Source: Mesorhizobium caraganae | Lineage (GTDB): Bacteria > Pseudomonadota > Alphaproteobacteria > Rhizobiales > Rhizobiaceae | Reading direction: 5' to 3' | NCBI RefSeq assembly: GCF_016836705.1 | Contig: NZ_JAFCGY010000006.1 | Coordinates: 1-64,000, forward strand | DNA length: 64,000 nt | Shown here: one piece after another, positions 27,616 through 36,496 of the stretch | How positions within the stretch are numbered: position 1 is the stretch's first letter | Layout: the number at the start of each line of letters is the position of its first letter | The notes under the pieces: model-generated | Databases searched by the model: none | Told to the model about the DNA's origin: nothing | Seen by the model: only the letters and a program-made list of their open reading frames with translations | Position numbers and translations under genes: made by a program

Positions 27616-28527
27616 CTAAGCCAGCTTCTCCTTCAGGAAAGCGATCGTCCTGCCCCAGGCCAGATCAGCTGCCTTCTTGTCGTAGCGCGCGGCCGATGTG
27701 TCGTTGTTGAAGGCATGGTTGACGCCGTCATACACATAGACGGTGTATTCGACATGCGCGGCGTCGAGCGCCTTCTTGTAGGCATCGATGCCGGCATCGA
27801 TGCGCTCGTCGAGTCCCGCATAGTGCAGCAAAAGCGCGGCCTTGATCTTCGCCGCGTCCTCGGCCTTCGGTTGCATGCCGTAGTAGGCGACGCCGGCCGC
27901 GAGATCCGGCGCGTTGACGGCCAAATCGTTGACCGCGCCGCCGCCCCAGCAGAAGCCGACGGCGCCGACCTTGCCGTTGCCGTCCTTCTCGGCCTTAAGA
28001 TAGGCGATGGTCGCCAGACCATCGGCGGTGACCTGGCTGGCGTCGAGCTTGGTGAACATGTCGCGCGCCTTGTCTTCGTCAGTGGGCGTGCCGCCGAGCG
28101 GCGACAGGAAATCCGGCGCCAGCGCCACGAAACCCTCAAGCGCCACCCGCCGTGCCACATCCCTGATATGCGGGTTGAGGCCCCTGTTCTCATGCACCAC
28201 AATGACGGTGCCGAGCTTGCCCGACTGGTCCGCCGGCTTGACCAGATAGCCCTTCATCTCGCCGCTGCTGCCGGGATAGGTGATATCCTGCGCCTTCACC
28301 CGCGGATCATTGTCGGCGACGATTGCCGCCTGCGCCGAATTCGCGGCCAGCAGCGGCGCGATCGCGGCGGCTGCGGCGCCCGATCCGGCGAGCCTGGTCA
28401 GCTGTTCCATGAACCGGCGGCGGTCGAGCGTCAGATGCGTGTATTCGTCATAGGCATCGATCATCGCCTGGCTAATGGCAGGAGTCGTGATGGCAGGCTT
28501 GGTGGCTTCGGCGGCGGCTTTCGTCAT
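27616..28527 (-). CDS. Tat-exported dienelactone hydrolase family protein
   Basis: A 303-residue alpha/beta hydrolase. The N-terminal region has LDRRRFMEQL followed by a hydrophobic stretch ending NSAQA, a twin-arginine signal, so it is likely folded before export. The catalytic triad of the DLH family is Cys in GFCWGGGAVND, with Asp in DERIDAG and His in GVNHAFNND. DLH proteins hydrolyse dienelactones, but exported relatives have unknown substrates. The ATG at 28527 follows GAGGAG. Upstream lie tandem repeats. Confidence 0.82.
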   Translation of the reverse strand: MTKAAAEATKPAITTPAISQAMIDAYDEYTHLTLDRRRFMEQLTRLAGSGAAAAAIAPLLAANSAQAAIVADNDPRVKAQDITYPGSSGEMKGYLVKPADQSGKLGTVIVVHENRGLNPHIRDVARRVALEGFVALAPDFLSPLGGTPTDEDKARDMFTKLDASQVTADGLATIAYLKAEKDGNGKVGAVGFCWGGGAVNDLAVNAPDLAAGVAYYGMQPKAEDAAKIKAALLLHYAGLDERIDAGIDAYKKALDAAHVEYTVYVYDGVNHAFNNDTSAARYDKKAADLAWGRTIAFLKEKLA

Positions 28528-28557
28528 GGCATGCTCCTCGCTAGGAGATGACCTCAT

Positions 28558-28623
28558 GGTCACTCCGGGATGACCTGCGGGTCACTCCGGGATGATCTTG
28601 CGGTCACTCCGGTATGACCTTGC
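28558..28623. repeat. three tandem 21-23 bp repeats upstream of the DLH gene
   Basis: Three near-identical units of GGTCACTCCGGGATGACCTGC lie head to tail (28558-28578, 28579-28601, 28602-28623), with a partial copy before them. Each has GGTCA...TGACC, so every unit is also a weak palindrome. The gene-free stretch 28528-28835 holds this array and the probable promoters of the divergent genes, nothing else seen. Confidence 0.75.
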
Positions 28624-28835
28624 GGGTCAAGATAGGGTGCAAGCTCGCACGGTCCAGTCACGGATCAGTGACGCTTTCGTCGTCGGGCCGTGCAGTTGGC
28701 ACAAGTCAGCTGCACCAACCGCGCGGCCATCACATTTTGGTCATTTCAGAGAATGTTGATGGTGCCGCCACAATATCAGGGGAAGTTGATTGTGGCTTCG
28801 CCCGTTGCGGCAGCCAGACGAGAAGGAACAACGCC

Positions 28836-28976
28836 ATGACCTTGTCCACTCCGATCTTTTTAAGCGCGCTCGTGATTGCCGCAGCCGCCTTGCTGGCCCT
28901 GCGCTCCGCTGCGTCGGAAGCAGCCAAGCGGATGGTGAAGGTCCGGGTCGACCAGCGCCGTTCCAAAACCCGCTAA
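28836..28976 (+). CDS. small single-pass membrane protein, 46 residues
   Basis: ATG preceded by AAGGAA at the right distance. The product has one hydrophobic helix (STPIFLSALVIAAAALLALR) and a basic tail (KRMVKVRVDQRRSKTR). No family is recognised. It is followed at 28999-29040 by a 13-codon frame (MDAQSILKGHLGL) with its own GAGGGG, which may be a remnant or a leader. Confidence 0.45.
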   Translation: MTLSTPIFLSALVIAAAALLALRSAASEAAKRMVKVRVDQRRSKTR

Positions 28977-29046
28977 CTGATAGCCGAGGGGAAATACCAT
29001 GGACGCCCAGAGCATCCTGAAGGGCCATCTCGGGCTCTGATCAGGC

Positions 29047-31359
29047 CTACTTCGGCAGCGTATACGCCATCACATAGTCGCCCGGCTTGGTGCCGACCGA
29101 GCCGTGGCCGCCGGCGACGATGACCACGAACTGGCGGCCATCGGCGACGGTGTAGGTCATCGGCGTCGACTGCCCGCCGGCCGGCAGCCTGGCCTGCCAG
29201 AGCTGCTTGCCCGATGTCACATCATAGGCGCGCAAATAGTCGTCGACGGCCGCACCCAGGAAGGCAACGCCGCCGGCGGTGATCATCGGTCCGCCAATGC
29301 CGGGAACGCCGACCTTCAGCGGCAGCGGCAACGGCGTCATGTCGTAGACGGTGCCGTTGCGGTGCTTGTAGGCGATCTTGCCGGTTCTGAGATCGGCGCC
29401 TGCGACATAGCCCCATGGCGGCGCCTGGCATGGCACGCCGAGTGGCGACAGGAACGGCCCCATCACCACTGCGTATGGCGCACCCTCATTGCGGTTGAGC
29501 CCCTGTTCGCTGCCGCGACCTTCATCCGGCGGTGGCACCTGGTCGCGCGGAATGAGCTGCGATTTGAAGGCGAGATAGGTCGGCATGCCGAACATCACCT
29601 GCCGCACCGGGTCGACGGCGACGCCGCCCCAATTGAAGGTGCCGAAATTGCCGGGATAGATCAGCGACCCCTGCACGGAAGGCGGGGTATAGCGGCCCTC
29701 ATAGCGCAAGCCCTGGAATTCGATCCGGCAGGCCAGCTGGTCGAACATGGTGATGCCCCACATGTCGGCGCCGGTCAGCGGCTTCGGATTGAACGAGAGG
29801 TCCGAAACCGGCTGCGTCGGCGAGGTGTGATCACCCTCGACGGCGCCGCCTGGCGCCGGCACTTCCTTGACCGGGATGATCGGTTCGCCGCTGCGCCTGT
29901 CGAGCACATAGAGGTCGCCCTGTTTGGTTGGCCCGACCAGCGCCGGCACCAGGCCGGCAGCCGTGGTGATGTCGATCAGCGTCGGCTGCGCCGGCACGTC
30001 CATGTCCCAGAGGTCGTGATGCACGGTCTGGCGCACCCAGCGCAATTGTCCGGTGGCAAGATCGAGCGCGGTGATCGAGGAGGAAAACTTTTCGACATTG
30101 GCGCTGCGCCCGGCGCCGAGCTGGTCCGGCGTCTGGTTGCCGAGCGGCACGTAGAGAAGGCCGAGCTTCTCGTCGGCGCTCGGTGTCGACCACATGTTGG
30201 GTGAGTTGTGGGTGTAGGTCTGGCCCGCCGCCAGCGGTGTCGTCTGGTCCGGATTACCGGAATCCCAGTTCCATACAAGCGCGCCGGTGTCGACATCGAA
30301 GGCGCGGATGACGCCGGACGGTTCCTCGGTCGAATAATTGTCGTTGACCGCGCCGCCGACAATGATCTTGCCGCCTGATATCAGCGGCGCCGATGTCGAA
30401 TAGTAGTAGCCCGACTTCGGGTACGGCATGTTGGTCAACAGGTTCAGCGTGCCGGCTTCGGCAAAGGACGGGCAGACCTGGCCATTGGCGGCATCAAGCG
30501 CGATCAGCCGCGCGTCCGAGGTCGGCAGGTAGACGCGTGTCGCGCAGGGCTGGCCAGCGGCGATCTTGGCATCGGCGTAGTAGGACACGCCACGGCAGGT
30601 CTGGTGCTGGCGGTCCTTGTCGAGCTTGATCTTGGGGTCGAAGCGCCATTTCTCCTTGCCGGCCGCGGCATCGATGGCGATGGCGAAATTGTGCGGCGTG
30701 CAGATGTAGAGCGTGTCGCCCACCTTGAGCGGCGTTACCTGATAGGTGGTTTCGCCGACGTCATCCGGACCCTTGACGTCACCGGTTTGGTAGGTCCAGG
30801 CCGGCTGCAATTTGGCGACATTGTCCGGGGTGATCTGGTCGAGCGGCGAATAGCGCTGACCATAGGGCGTGCGGCCGTAGAAGTGCCACTCGCCCGGAGG
30901 CACATTGCCGCCGAGATCCGCAGTCGGCGTTACCTTGTCGGCGCTGAGCTCACCGGCGATGTCCTTGGGATCGGCGGTCATCGAATAGCCGGCCACTGCG
31001 AGCGATGCGAGCACGGCCAGGATGAGCGGCGCACGCGCGTCGGGGCCGGTGAGGCCCTGCCTTGCCCACGGCGTCAGCAGCCACAGCGCCAGAAGCACGA
31101 TGACGCCGCCGCGCGGGCCTAGTTCCCACCAGTCGAAGCCGATTTCCCACACCGCCCAGGCAAGCGTGCAGAGCACGATCGCAGCGTAGAGCCACAGCGC
31201 CGTCGATTTGCGCCGGAACAGCAGCCAGGCGGTTATCAGGAAGGCGAGACCGGTGATGACATAATACCAGCTGCCGCCCAGCATCACGAGCCGGACGCCG
31301 CCGCCGCCAAGTGCCAGGCCGATGAGGAACAGGATGAGGGAGGTGATGACCACAGCCAA
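29047..31359 (-). CDS. gcd: membrane-bound PQQ-dependent glucose dehydrogenase
   Basis: A 770-residue quinoprotein of the glucose/quinate/shikimate family that oxidises aldoses in the periplasm and passes electrons to ubiquinone. Five membrane helices cover about residues 1-140. The rest is an eight-bladed propeller with GEWHFYGRTPYGQRYSPLDQ at its start, the PQQ-site region HQTCRGVSYY, and blade signatures such as ALDAANGQVCP and YDVTSGKQLWQARLPAGGQ. The C-terminus has GHGSVGTKPGDYVMAYTLP. No pqq synthesis genes are in the window. The substrate is inferred as glucose but quinate-type activity is possible. Confidence 0.9.
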   Translation of the reverse strand: MAVVITSLILFLIGLALGGGGVRLVMLGGSWYYVITGLAFLITAWLLFRRKSTALWLYAAIVLCTLAWAVWEIGFDWWELGPRGGVIVLLALWLLTPWARQGLTGPDARAPLILAVLASLAVAGYSMTADPKDIAGELSADKVTPTADLGGNVPPGEWHFYGRTPYGQRYSPLDQITPDNVAKLQPAWTYQTGDVKGPDDVGETTYQVTPLKVGDTLYICTPHNFAIAIDAAAGKEKWRFDPKIKLDKDRQHQTCRGVSYYADAKIAAGQPCATRVYLPTSDARLIALDAANGQVCPSFAEAGTLNLLTNMPYPKSGYYYSTSAPLISGGKIIVGGAVNDNYSTEEPSGVIRAFDVDTGALVWNWDSGNPDQTTPLAAGQTYTHNSPNMWSTPSADEKLGLLYVPLGNQTPDQLGAGRSANVEKFSSSITALDLATGQLRWVRQTVHHDLWDMDVPAQPTLIDITTAAGLVPALVGPTKQGDLYVLDRRSGEPIIPVKEVPAPGGAVEGDHTSPTQPVSDLSFNPKPLTGADMWGITMFDQLACRIEFQGLRYEGRYTPPSVQGSLIYPGNFGTFNWGGVAVDPVRQVMFGMPTYLAFKSQLIPRDQVPPPDEGRGSEQGLNRNEGAPYAVVMGPFLSPLGVPCQAPPWGYVAGADLRTGKIAYKHRNGTVYDMTPLPLPLKVGVPGIGGPMITAGGVAFLGAAVDDYLRAYDVTSGKQLWQARLPAGGQSTPMTYTVADGRQFVVIVAGGHGSVGTKPGDYVMAYTLPK

Positions 31360-31877
31360 GACGATACTCCTTCGACTGTTGCGCTTTGCGGCGCCTCTCA
31401 GGCAGCCGTCCCTGCCCTGTCGCCAGCTTTCTCCCGCAGGCCGCGTGTGTCAAGCTTGGCTTGCCAGCATAGGGTGAAAACAAGGCGGTCCCTTTTACCG
31501 CCTTTCGCGACGGCTTAGCGGTGCAGCACATCCATGAGATTTTGACCGGTCGCGCGCTGGACATGCGCAACGACCATCTCGGTCGGCACCTGGGCGATCG
31601 GGTCGCCCTTGGCGGCCTCTATATCTGCGACCTTCATTCCAGCACTCGACCTCTTCCACCATGATCCATGGCGCGGCGCGGGATGCCGTCTATGTCGCCG
31701 ACAAGGTCGGCGAGCGTATGCGGGCAGCAGCCAGGTAGGCCGGGCGAAAGGTTTTGCACAGGCTGTCGGATGCGGCAGCGATAATATTCCCACCACCATC
31801 GAGAATCTGGCTTCCAAACCAGAACAAAACGTAGACACTTCTGGTCTTTCGCTGCCGAATCACTACATTCGGGGACG
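31360..31877. other. gene-poor region between gcd and uvrD
   Basis: No supported gene. A minus-strand frame ends at 31515 and its last 40 codons (from the ATG at 31637) give a plausible small soluble protein, MKVADIEAAKGDPIAQVPTE onwards, but it has a weak ribosome site and no known relative. On the plus strand a 24-codon frame at 31661 starts MIHGAARDAVYV. The region may contain decayed sequence. Promoters for gcd (leftward) and uvrD (rightward) are expected here. Confidence 0.4.
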
Positions 31878-34553
31878 ATGTCCGGCTTTTCGGAAGACAT
31901 GCCTTTCTTTGACGAACCGAATGCGAGGCCCGCGGCCCCGTCAGGGATCGCCGCGCGCGCCATGGCGGCCCGCAGCGGCCGCAATGATACGCCCGATTAT
32001 CTCAGCGGCCTCAACCCCGAGCAGCGGCTGGCGGTGGAAACCACCGAAGGCCCGGTCCTGGTGCTGGCCGGCGCCGGCACAGGCAAGACGCGGGTGCTGA
32101 CCACCCGCATCGCCCACATCCTAGCCACCGGCCGGGCTTTCCCGTCGCAGATCCTGGCCGTGACCTTCACCAACAAGGCCGCGCGCGAGATGAAGCAGCG
32201 CATCGGCATCCTGATCGGCGAAGGCAATGTCGAGGGCATGCCGTGGCTCGGCACCTTCCACTCGATCGGCGTGAAGCTGCTTCGCCGGCACGCCGAGCTT
32301 GCCGGGCTGAAATCCGATTTCACCATCCTCGACACCGACGATGTCGTGCGGCTGATCAAGCAGCTGATCCAGGCCGAAGGCCTCGACGACAAGCGCTGGC
32401 CGGCCAAGCAGTTCGCGCAGATGATCGACGGCTGGAAGAACAAGGGGCAAGGTCCCGCCGACATCGCCGAAGGCGATGCGCGCAGCTTCGCCAACGGCAA
32501 GGGCCGCGAGCTCTACAAGGCCTATCAGGAACGGCTGCAGACGCTCAACGCCTGCGACTTCGGCGACCTGCTCTGCCACCCGATCCGCATCTTCCGCGCC
32601 AATCCGGACGTGCTCAAGGAATACCACAAGCGCTTCAAATACATCCTCGTCGACGAATACCAGGACACCAACACGGCGCAGTACATGTGGCTGCGGCTCC
32701 TGGCGCAGCGGCCGCAATCCTCCCCCCTCGACGGGGAGGTGCCCGCGAAGCGGGCGGAGGGGGTCGCCGCAGAAGGCACCACCAGGGCGTCGAGCGCTGC
32801 CGCACGGACCCCACCCGACCGGGCTTCGCCCGGCCACCCTCCCCTCAAGGGGGAGGGATCCCAGCGCTCCACCGTAAACATCTGCTGCGTCGGCGACGAT
32901 GACCAGTCGATCTATGGCTGGCGCGGCGCCGAGGTCGACAACATCCTGCGCTTCGACAAGGATTTTCCGGGCGCCACCATCATCCGGCTGGAGCGCAATT
33001 ACCGTTCGACCGCGCATATACTCGGCACCGCCTCGCACCTCATCGCCCACAATGAGGGCCGCTTCGGCAAGACGCTGTTCACCGAAAAGGTCGCCGAGGA
33101 CGACGAGAAGGTGCATGTCCACGCCGCCTGGGATTCCGAGGAGGAGGCCCGCGCCGTCGGCGAGACCATCGAGGCTTATCAGCGCGCCAAGCACAATCTC
33201 AACGACATGGCGATCCTGGTCCGCGCCTCGTTCCAGATGCGCGCCTTCGAAGACCGCTTCATCACGCTCGGCCTCAACTACCGCGTCATTGGCGGCCCGC
33301 GCTTCTACGAGCGTATGGAAATCCGCGATGCGCTGGCCTTCTTCCGCGTTGTCGCCAATGGCGGCGACGACCTCGCTTTCGAGCGCATCGTCAATGTGCC
33401 CAAACGTGGCCTCGGCGAAGCCACCATCCGCCAGATTCACGACACGGCGCGTGCACTGCGCATCCCGATGCTGGAAGCGTCCGGCAACCTGGCCGAAAGC
33501 GACGAGCTGAAGCCGAAGCCGCGCGCCGCCTTGCGCGAAGTCGCGGCCAATTTCGAGCGCTGGCAGAAGGCGCTGGAAACCACGCCGCACACCGAACTCG
33601 CCGAGACCATTCTGGAGGAGAGCGGCTACACCGACATGTGGAAGAATGACCGCTCGGCCGAAGCGCCGGGCCGGCTGGAAAATTTGAAGGAACTGGTCCG
33701 TTCCATGGAGGAATACGAGTCGCTGCGCTCCTTCCTTGAGCACGTCGCGCTGGTCATGGATGCCGAGCAGAATGCCGGGCTCGATGCCGTCAGCATCATG
33801 ACGCTGCATTCGGCCAAAGGCCTCGAATTTGAGACCGTCTTCCTGCCCGGCTGGGAGGAAGGCCTGTTCCCGCATCAGCGCGCGCTCGACGAAGGCGGCC
33901 GTTCCGGATTGGAGGAAGAGCGCCGGCTCGCTTATGTCGGCCTGACGCGGGCCAAGAAGAACCTGCATATCTGGTTCGTCTCCAACCGCCAGATCCACGG
34001 TCTATGGCAGTCGACCATCCCGTCGCGTTTCCTCGAAGAGTTGCCGAACGCCCATGTCGAGGTCGCCGAAAGCGGCAACTCCTATGGCGGCTACGGCAAT
34101 TCCTATGGCGGCGGCTCGTTTGCTTCAGGACGCGGTGGCCGCCAGAACCCCTATGGCGCTTCGCGCTTCGACAATGTCGGCGCGGAAAAATCCGGCGCCT
34201 TCTCCAACACCTATGCGACGCCGGGCTGGCAGCGCGCGCAGGCCAACCGCACCGAGGCGACCGACCGCAACTGGGGCTCGCGCTCCGGCCATCAGGTCGA
34301 GCGCATCGGCTATGGCGAGACCGACTCCGGCTATGGCGCCGGCCGCACCTCGGTCAAAGGCCGCACCATCGACGGCGAACTGGTCGCCAAATCCGTCGCC
34401 GACACGCCGTCCCCCTTCAGCGTCGGCGACCGCGTCTTCCACCAGAAATTCGGCAACGGCAACATCTCGGCCATCGAAGGCAACAAGCTGACCATTGACT
34501 TCGACAAGGCCGGCCAGAAACGCGTGCTGGACGGGTTTGTCGCGGCGGTGTGA
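31878..34553 (+). CDS. uvrD: UvrD/PcrA-type superfamily 1 DNA helicase
   Basis: An 891-residue helicase for nucleotide-excision and mismatch repair. Motif I is AGAGTGKT (64-71), motif Ia TFTNKAAREM, motif II VDEYQDTN, motif III VGDDDQSIYGWRGA, motif IV ERNYRST, motif V TLHSAKGLEFETVFLPG and motif VI RRLAYVGLTRAKK. Residues about 280-328 are an inserted block encoded by a palindromic repeat (32717-32860) between motifs II and III; relatives have only a few residues there. After motif VI lies a Gly/Tyr/Ser-rich linker and the C-terminal FHQKFGNGNISAIEGNKLTI Tudor-like domain. It is convergent to the sugar ABC operon. Confidence 0.92.
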   Translation: MSGFSEDMPFFDEPNARPAAPSGIAARAMAARSGRNDTPDYLSGLNPEQRLAVETTEGPVLVLAGAGTGKTRVLTTRIAHILATGRAFPSQILAVTFTNKAAREMKQRIGILIGEGNVEGMPWLGTFHSIGVKLLRRHAELAGLKSDFTILDTDDVVRLIKQLIQAEGLDDKRWPAKQFAQMIDGWKNKGQGPADIAEGDARSFANGKGRELYKAYQERLQTLNACDFGDLLCHPIRIFRANPDVLKEYHKRFKYILVDEYQDTNTAQYMWLRLLAQRPQSSPLDGEVPAKRAEGVAAEGTTRASSAAARTPPDRASPGHPPLKGEGSQRSTVNICCVGDDDQSIYGWRGAEVDNILRFDKDFPGATIIRLERNYRSTAHILGTASHLIAHNEGRFGKTLFTEKVAEDDEKVHVHAAWDSEEEARAVGETIEAYQRAKHNLNDMAILVRASFQMRAFEDRFITLGLNYRVIGGPRFYERMEIRDALAFFRVVANGGDDLAFERIVNVPKRGLGEATIRQIHDTARALRIPMLEASGNLAESDELKPKPRAALREVAANFERWQKALETTPHTELAETILEESGYTDMWKNDRSAEAPGRLENLKELVRSMEEYESLRSFLEHVALVMDAEQNAGLDAVSIMTLHSAKGLEFETVFLPGWEEGLFPHQRALDEGGRSGLEEERRLAYVGLTRAKKNLHIWFVSNRQIHGLWQSTIPSRFLEELPNAHVEVAESGNSYGGYGNSYGGGSFASGRGGRQNPYGASRFDNVGAEKSGAFSNTYATPGWQRAQANRTEATDRNWGSRSGHQVERIGYGETDSGYGAGRTSVKGRTIDGELVAKSVADTPSPFSVGDRVFHQKFGNGNISAIEGNKLTIDFDKAGQKRVLDGFVAAV
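32717..32860. repeat. palindromic repeat element inserted in frame within uvrD
   Basis: A 144-bp block with inverted ends (ATCCTCCCCC ... GGGGGAGGGAT) and internal GCCCGCGAAGCGGGC and CCGGGCTTCGCCCGG hairpins. It has the look of intergenic palindromic repeats common in Mesorhizobium genomes. Its length is a multiple of three and this frame has no stop, so the helicase is still open. It adds about 48 residues, rich in Ala, Pro, Gly and Arg. Confidence 0.8.
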
Positions 34554-34574
34554 GCTGCCTTAACGGCTACCCCC

Positions 34575-35615
34575 TCACCGATACCTCGCCTGGTTCCACT
34601 TATGCCCCAGCAGCGACAGGATGATGATCAGGCCGTTGAAGAACTGGACGTAGAAGCCGCTCAGCCCCGCCGCCACGACACCGGTCTGGATGAAGGCGAC
34701 GGTGACCGCGCCGATGGCTCCACCGGCAACCGTGCCGATGCCGCCCCAGGTCGGCGTGCCGCCGACGAACACCGAGGCCAGCACCGGCAGGAGATAGCCG
34801 TCTCCGGCCGTCGGCCACCAGGTGAAGTTGATCATCACCGAAAACGTGCCGGCGATCGCAGCGCCGATGCCGACGAAGACGAACACCTTCACCCGCACAC
34901 GCTTGACGTCGATGCCCATCTGCTGGGCGCTGTCGGGATTGTCGCCGACCACCCTGACCTGCGCGCCGAAGCGGTGGCGGTTGTAGAGCATCGCTGACAA
35001 AACGACGAAGGCGAGCGCCCAGAAGATCTGCACCGGGATACCCCACACCTGGCTGGAGAAGATCTTGTAGGCCCAGCTGTCGGCAAGGCCGGTCAGCGCC
35101 GTCGACTTGCCCTCGTTGATGATCTGGATCAGGCCGCGCAGCAAAAAGTTCATGCCGAGCGTGGCGATCAGCGACGACAGCCCGCCATAGACGACCAGCG
35201 ATCCGACGAGGAAGCCGAGCAGCGTCCCGGTGACGATTGCTGCCGCTATGCCGAGGAACGGATCATAGCCGGCCTGCACCACCAGGGCGAACACCCAGGA
35301 GGCAAAGCCCATGGTGGCCGGAAACGACAGGTCGATCTCGCCGCAGGTGACGACGAAGACCAGCGGCACCACCACGAACAGCGCGACCGGCAGCGTCGTC
35401 AGCACCGAGCTGTAGAGATACCAGGTGGTGAACACGGTCGGGTTGGCGACCAGGAACACCGCCATCATGACTATGAACACGGCGAGCGTGCCGAGAGCGG
35501 CGCGATTATCGATGACGAAGCCGCGCAGCCAGTGATCGGACGGGTGCTTCCACTCAGGTCGCGCTGCCTCGCCGCCGAGCGAGCTCTGCAGATCGGGTTC
35601 CATGGTCTTGCTCAT
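34575..35615 (-). CDS. sugar ABC transporter permease (ribose/xylose class)
   Basis: A 346-residue BPD_transp_2 permease with eight to ten membrane segments. The TCGEIDLSFPATMGFASWVF segment and GGLSSLIATLGMNFLLRGLI are typical of the ribose/xylose-type CUT2 permeases. The start overlaps the ATPase stop by four bases. It is the last gene of the five-gene operon and works with the upstream ATPase and binding protein. Confidence 0.9.
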   Translation of the reverse strand: MSKTMEPDLQSSLGGEAARPEWKHPSDHWLRGFVIDNRAALGTLAVFIVMMAVFLVANPTVFTTWYLYSSVLTTLPVALFVVVPLVFVVTCGEIDLSFPATMGFASWVFALVVQAGYDPFLGIAAAIVTGTLLGFLVGSLVVYGGLSSLIATLGMNFLLRGLIQIINEGKSTALTGLADSWAYKIFSSQVWGIPVQIFWALAFVVLSAMLYNRHRFGAQVRVVGDNPDSAQQMGIDVKRVRVKVFVFVGIGAAIAGTFSVMINFTWWPTAGDGYLLPVLASVFVGGTPTWGGIGTVAGGAIGAVTVAFIQTGVVAAGLSGFYVQFFNGLIIILSLLGHKWNQARYR

Positions 35616-36409
35616 CGCACTGCCCTCTCCGCGTCGCCGGCATCGTGCAAGCCCGGCAATCCGCCGGGGTGTGCTACGTCTTCCATGAAATTGATGAGAT
35701 CCTCGGCCGACTTGACCTCGGTGCGGTCGGCGGTCAGCGCCACCTTGCCGCGGTCCAACACCACGAAGCGGTCGGCAATGTCGAAGACATGGTGGATGTT
35801 GTGGCCGATGAACAGGATCGAGCGGCCGCTCGCCCGCACCTGACGCACGAAGTGGAACACCTTGGCGGTCTCAGTCAGCGACAGCGCCGTCGTCGGCTCG
35901 TCGAGGATGATAAGCTCCGCCTGCTTGTAGATGGCGCGCGCGATCGCCACGCCCTGGCGTTCGCCGCCCGACAGCTGGCCGACGATCGAATGCGGCGTGA
36001 ACACTTTCGAGGTGAAGCCGATCTCGCGCATCAGCCGACTCGCCTCCTCGATCTCCTTGTTGACCTTCAGAAAGCCCATGAAGCCGGTGAGTTCGCGGCC
36101 CATGAAGATGTTGCGCACGATGGTCTGCTGCACCGCCAGCGCCCGGTCCTGGAACACCGTTTCGATGCCGGCGTCGCGCGAGCGCGCAGCACTCCAGCCG
36201 GTCACCGGCTTGCCGCGCACCAGGATCTCGCCGCTGGTCGGCTTGACGACGCCGGACAGAATCTTGATCAGCGTCGACTTGCCGGCGCCATTGTCGCCGA
36301 TCAGGCCGACCACCTCGCCGCGATCGACGCTGAGATTGACCCCGCCCAGCGCATAGACCTGGCCGTAGGATTTGCTGATGTCGCGCAGTTCGATGATGCG
36401 TTCGGCCAT
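35612..36409 (-). CDS. sugar ABC transporter ATP-binding protein (single NBD, CUT2)
   Basis: A 265-residue ATPase. Walker A is GDNGAGKST, the Q-loop is at ETVFQDR, the signature is LSGGERQG and Walker B is LIILDEPTTALS, with the switch His in FIGHNIHH. Most CUT2 transporters have a fused double ATPase; this one has a single domain, as in the short sugar-ATPase branch. The ATG at 36409 is preferred because GAGG precedes it; one at 36427 is possible. It is coupled to the permease gene. Confidence 0.9.
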   Translation of the reverse strand: MAERIIELRDISKSYGQVYALGGVNLSVDRGEVVGLIGDNGAGKSTLIKILSGVVKPTSGEILVRGKPVTGWSAARSRDAGIETVFQDRALAVQQTIVRNIFMGRELTGFMGFLKVNKEIEEASRLMREIGFTSKVFTPHSIVGQLSGGERQGVAIARAIYKQAELIILDEPTTALSLTETAKVFHFVRQVRASGRSILFIGHNIHHVFDIADRFVVLDRGKVALTADRTEVKSAEDLINFMEDVAHPGGLPGLHDAGDAERAVR

Positions 36410-36496
36410 GGCGATCCTCGCGTTCATTGTCGCTTGCCGGCATTCTCGCCAGCGGTCCTGCCGGCTGGGCTTGAGCCCAGCCGGCAGCTTGGGAGG

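Noticed and set aside
31515..31838. 107-codon minus-strand frame between gcd and uvrD
   Set aside because: No known domain and weak start; only the last 40 codons look protein-like, so it is described under the gap and not called as a gene.
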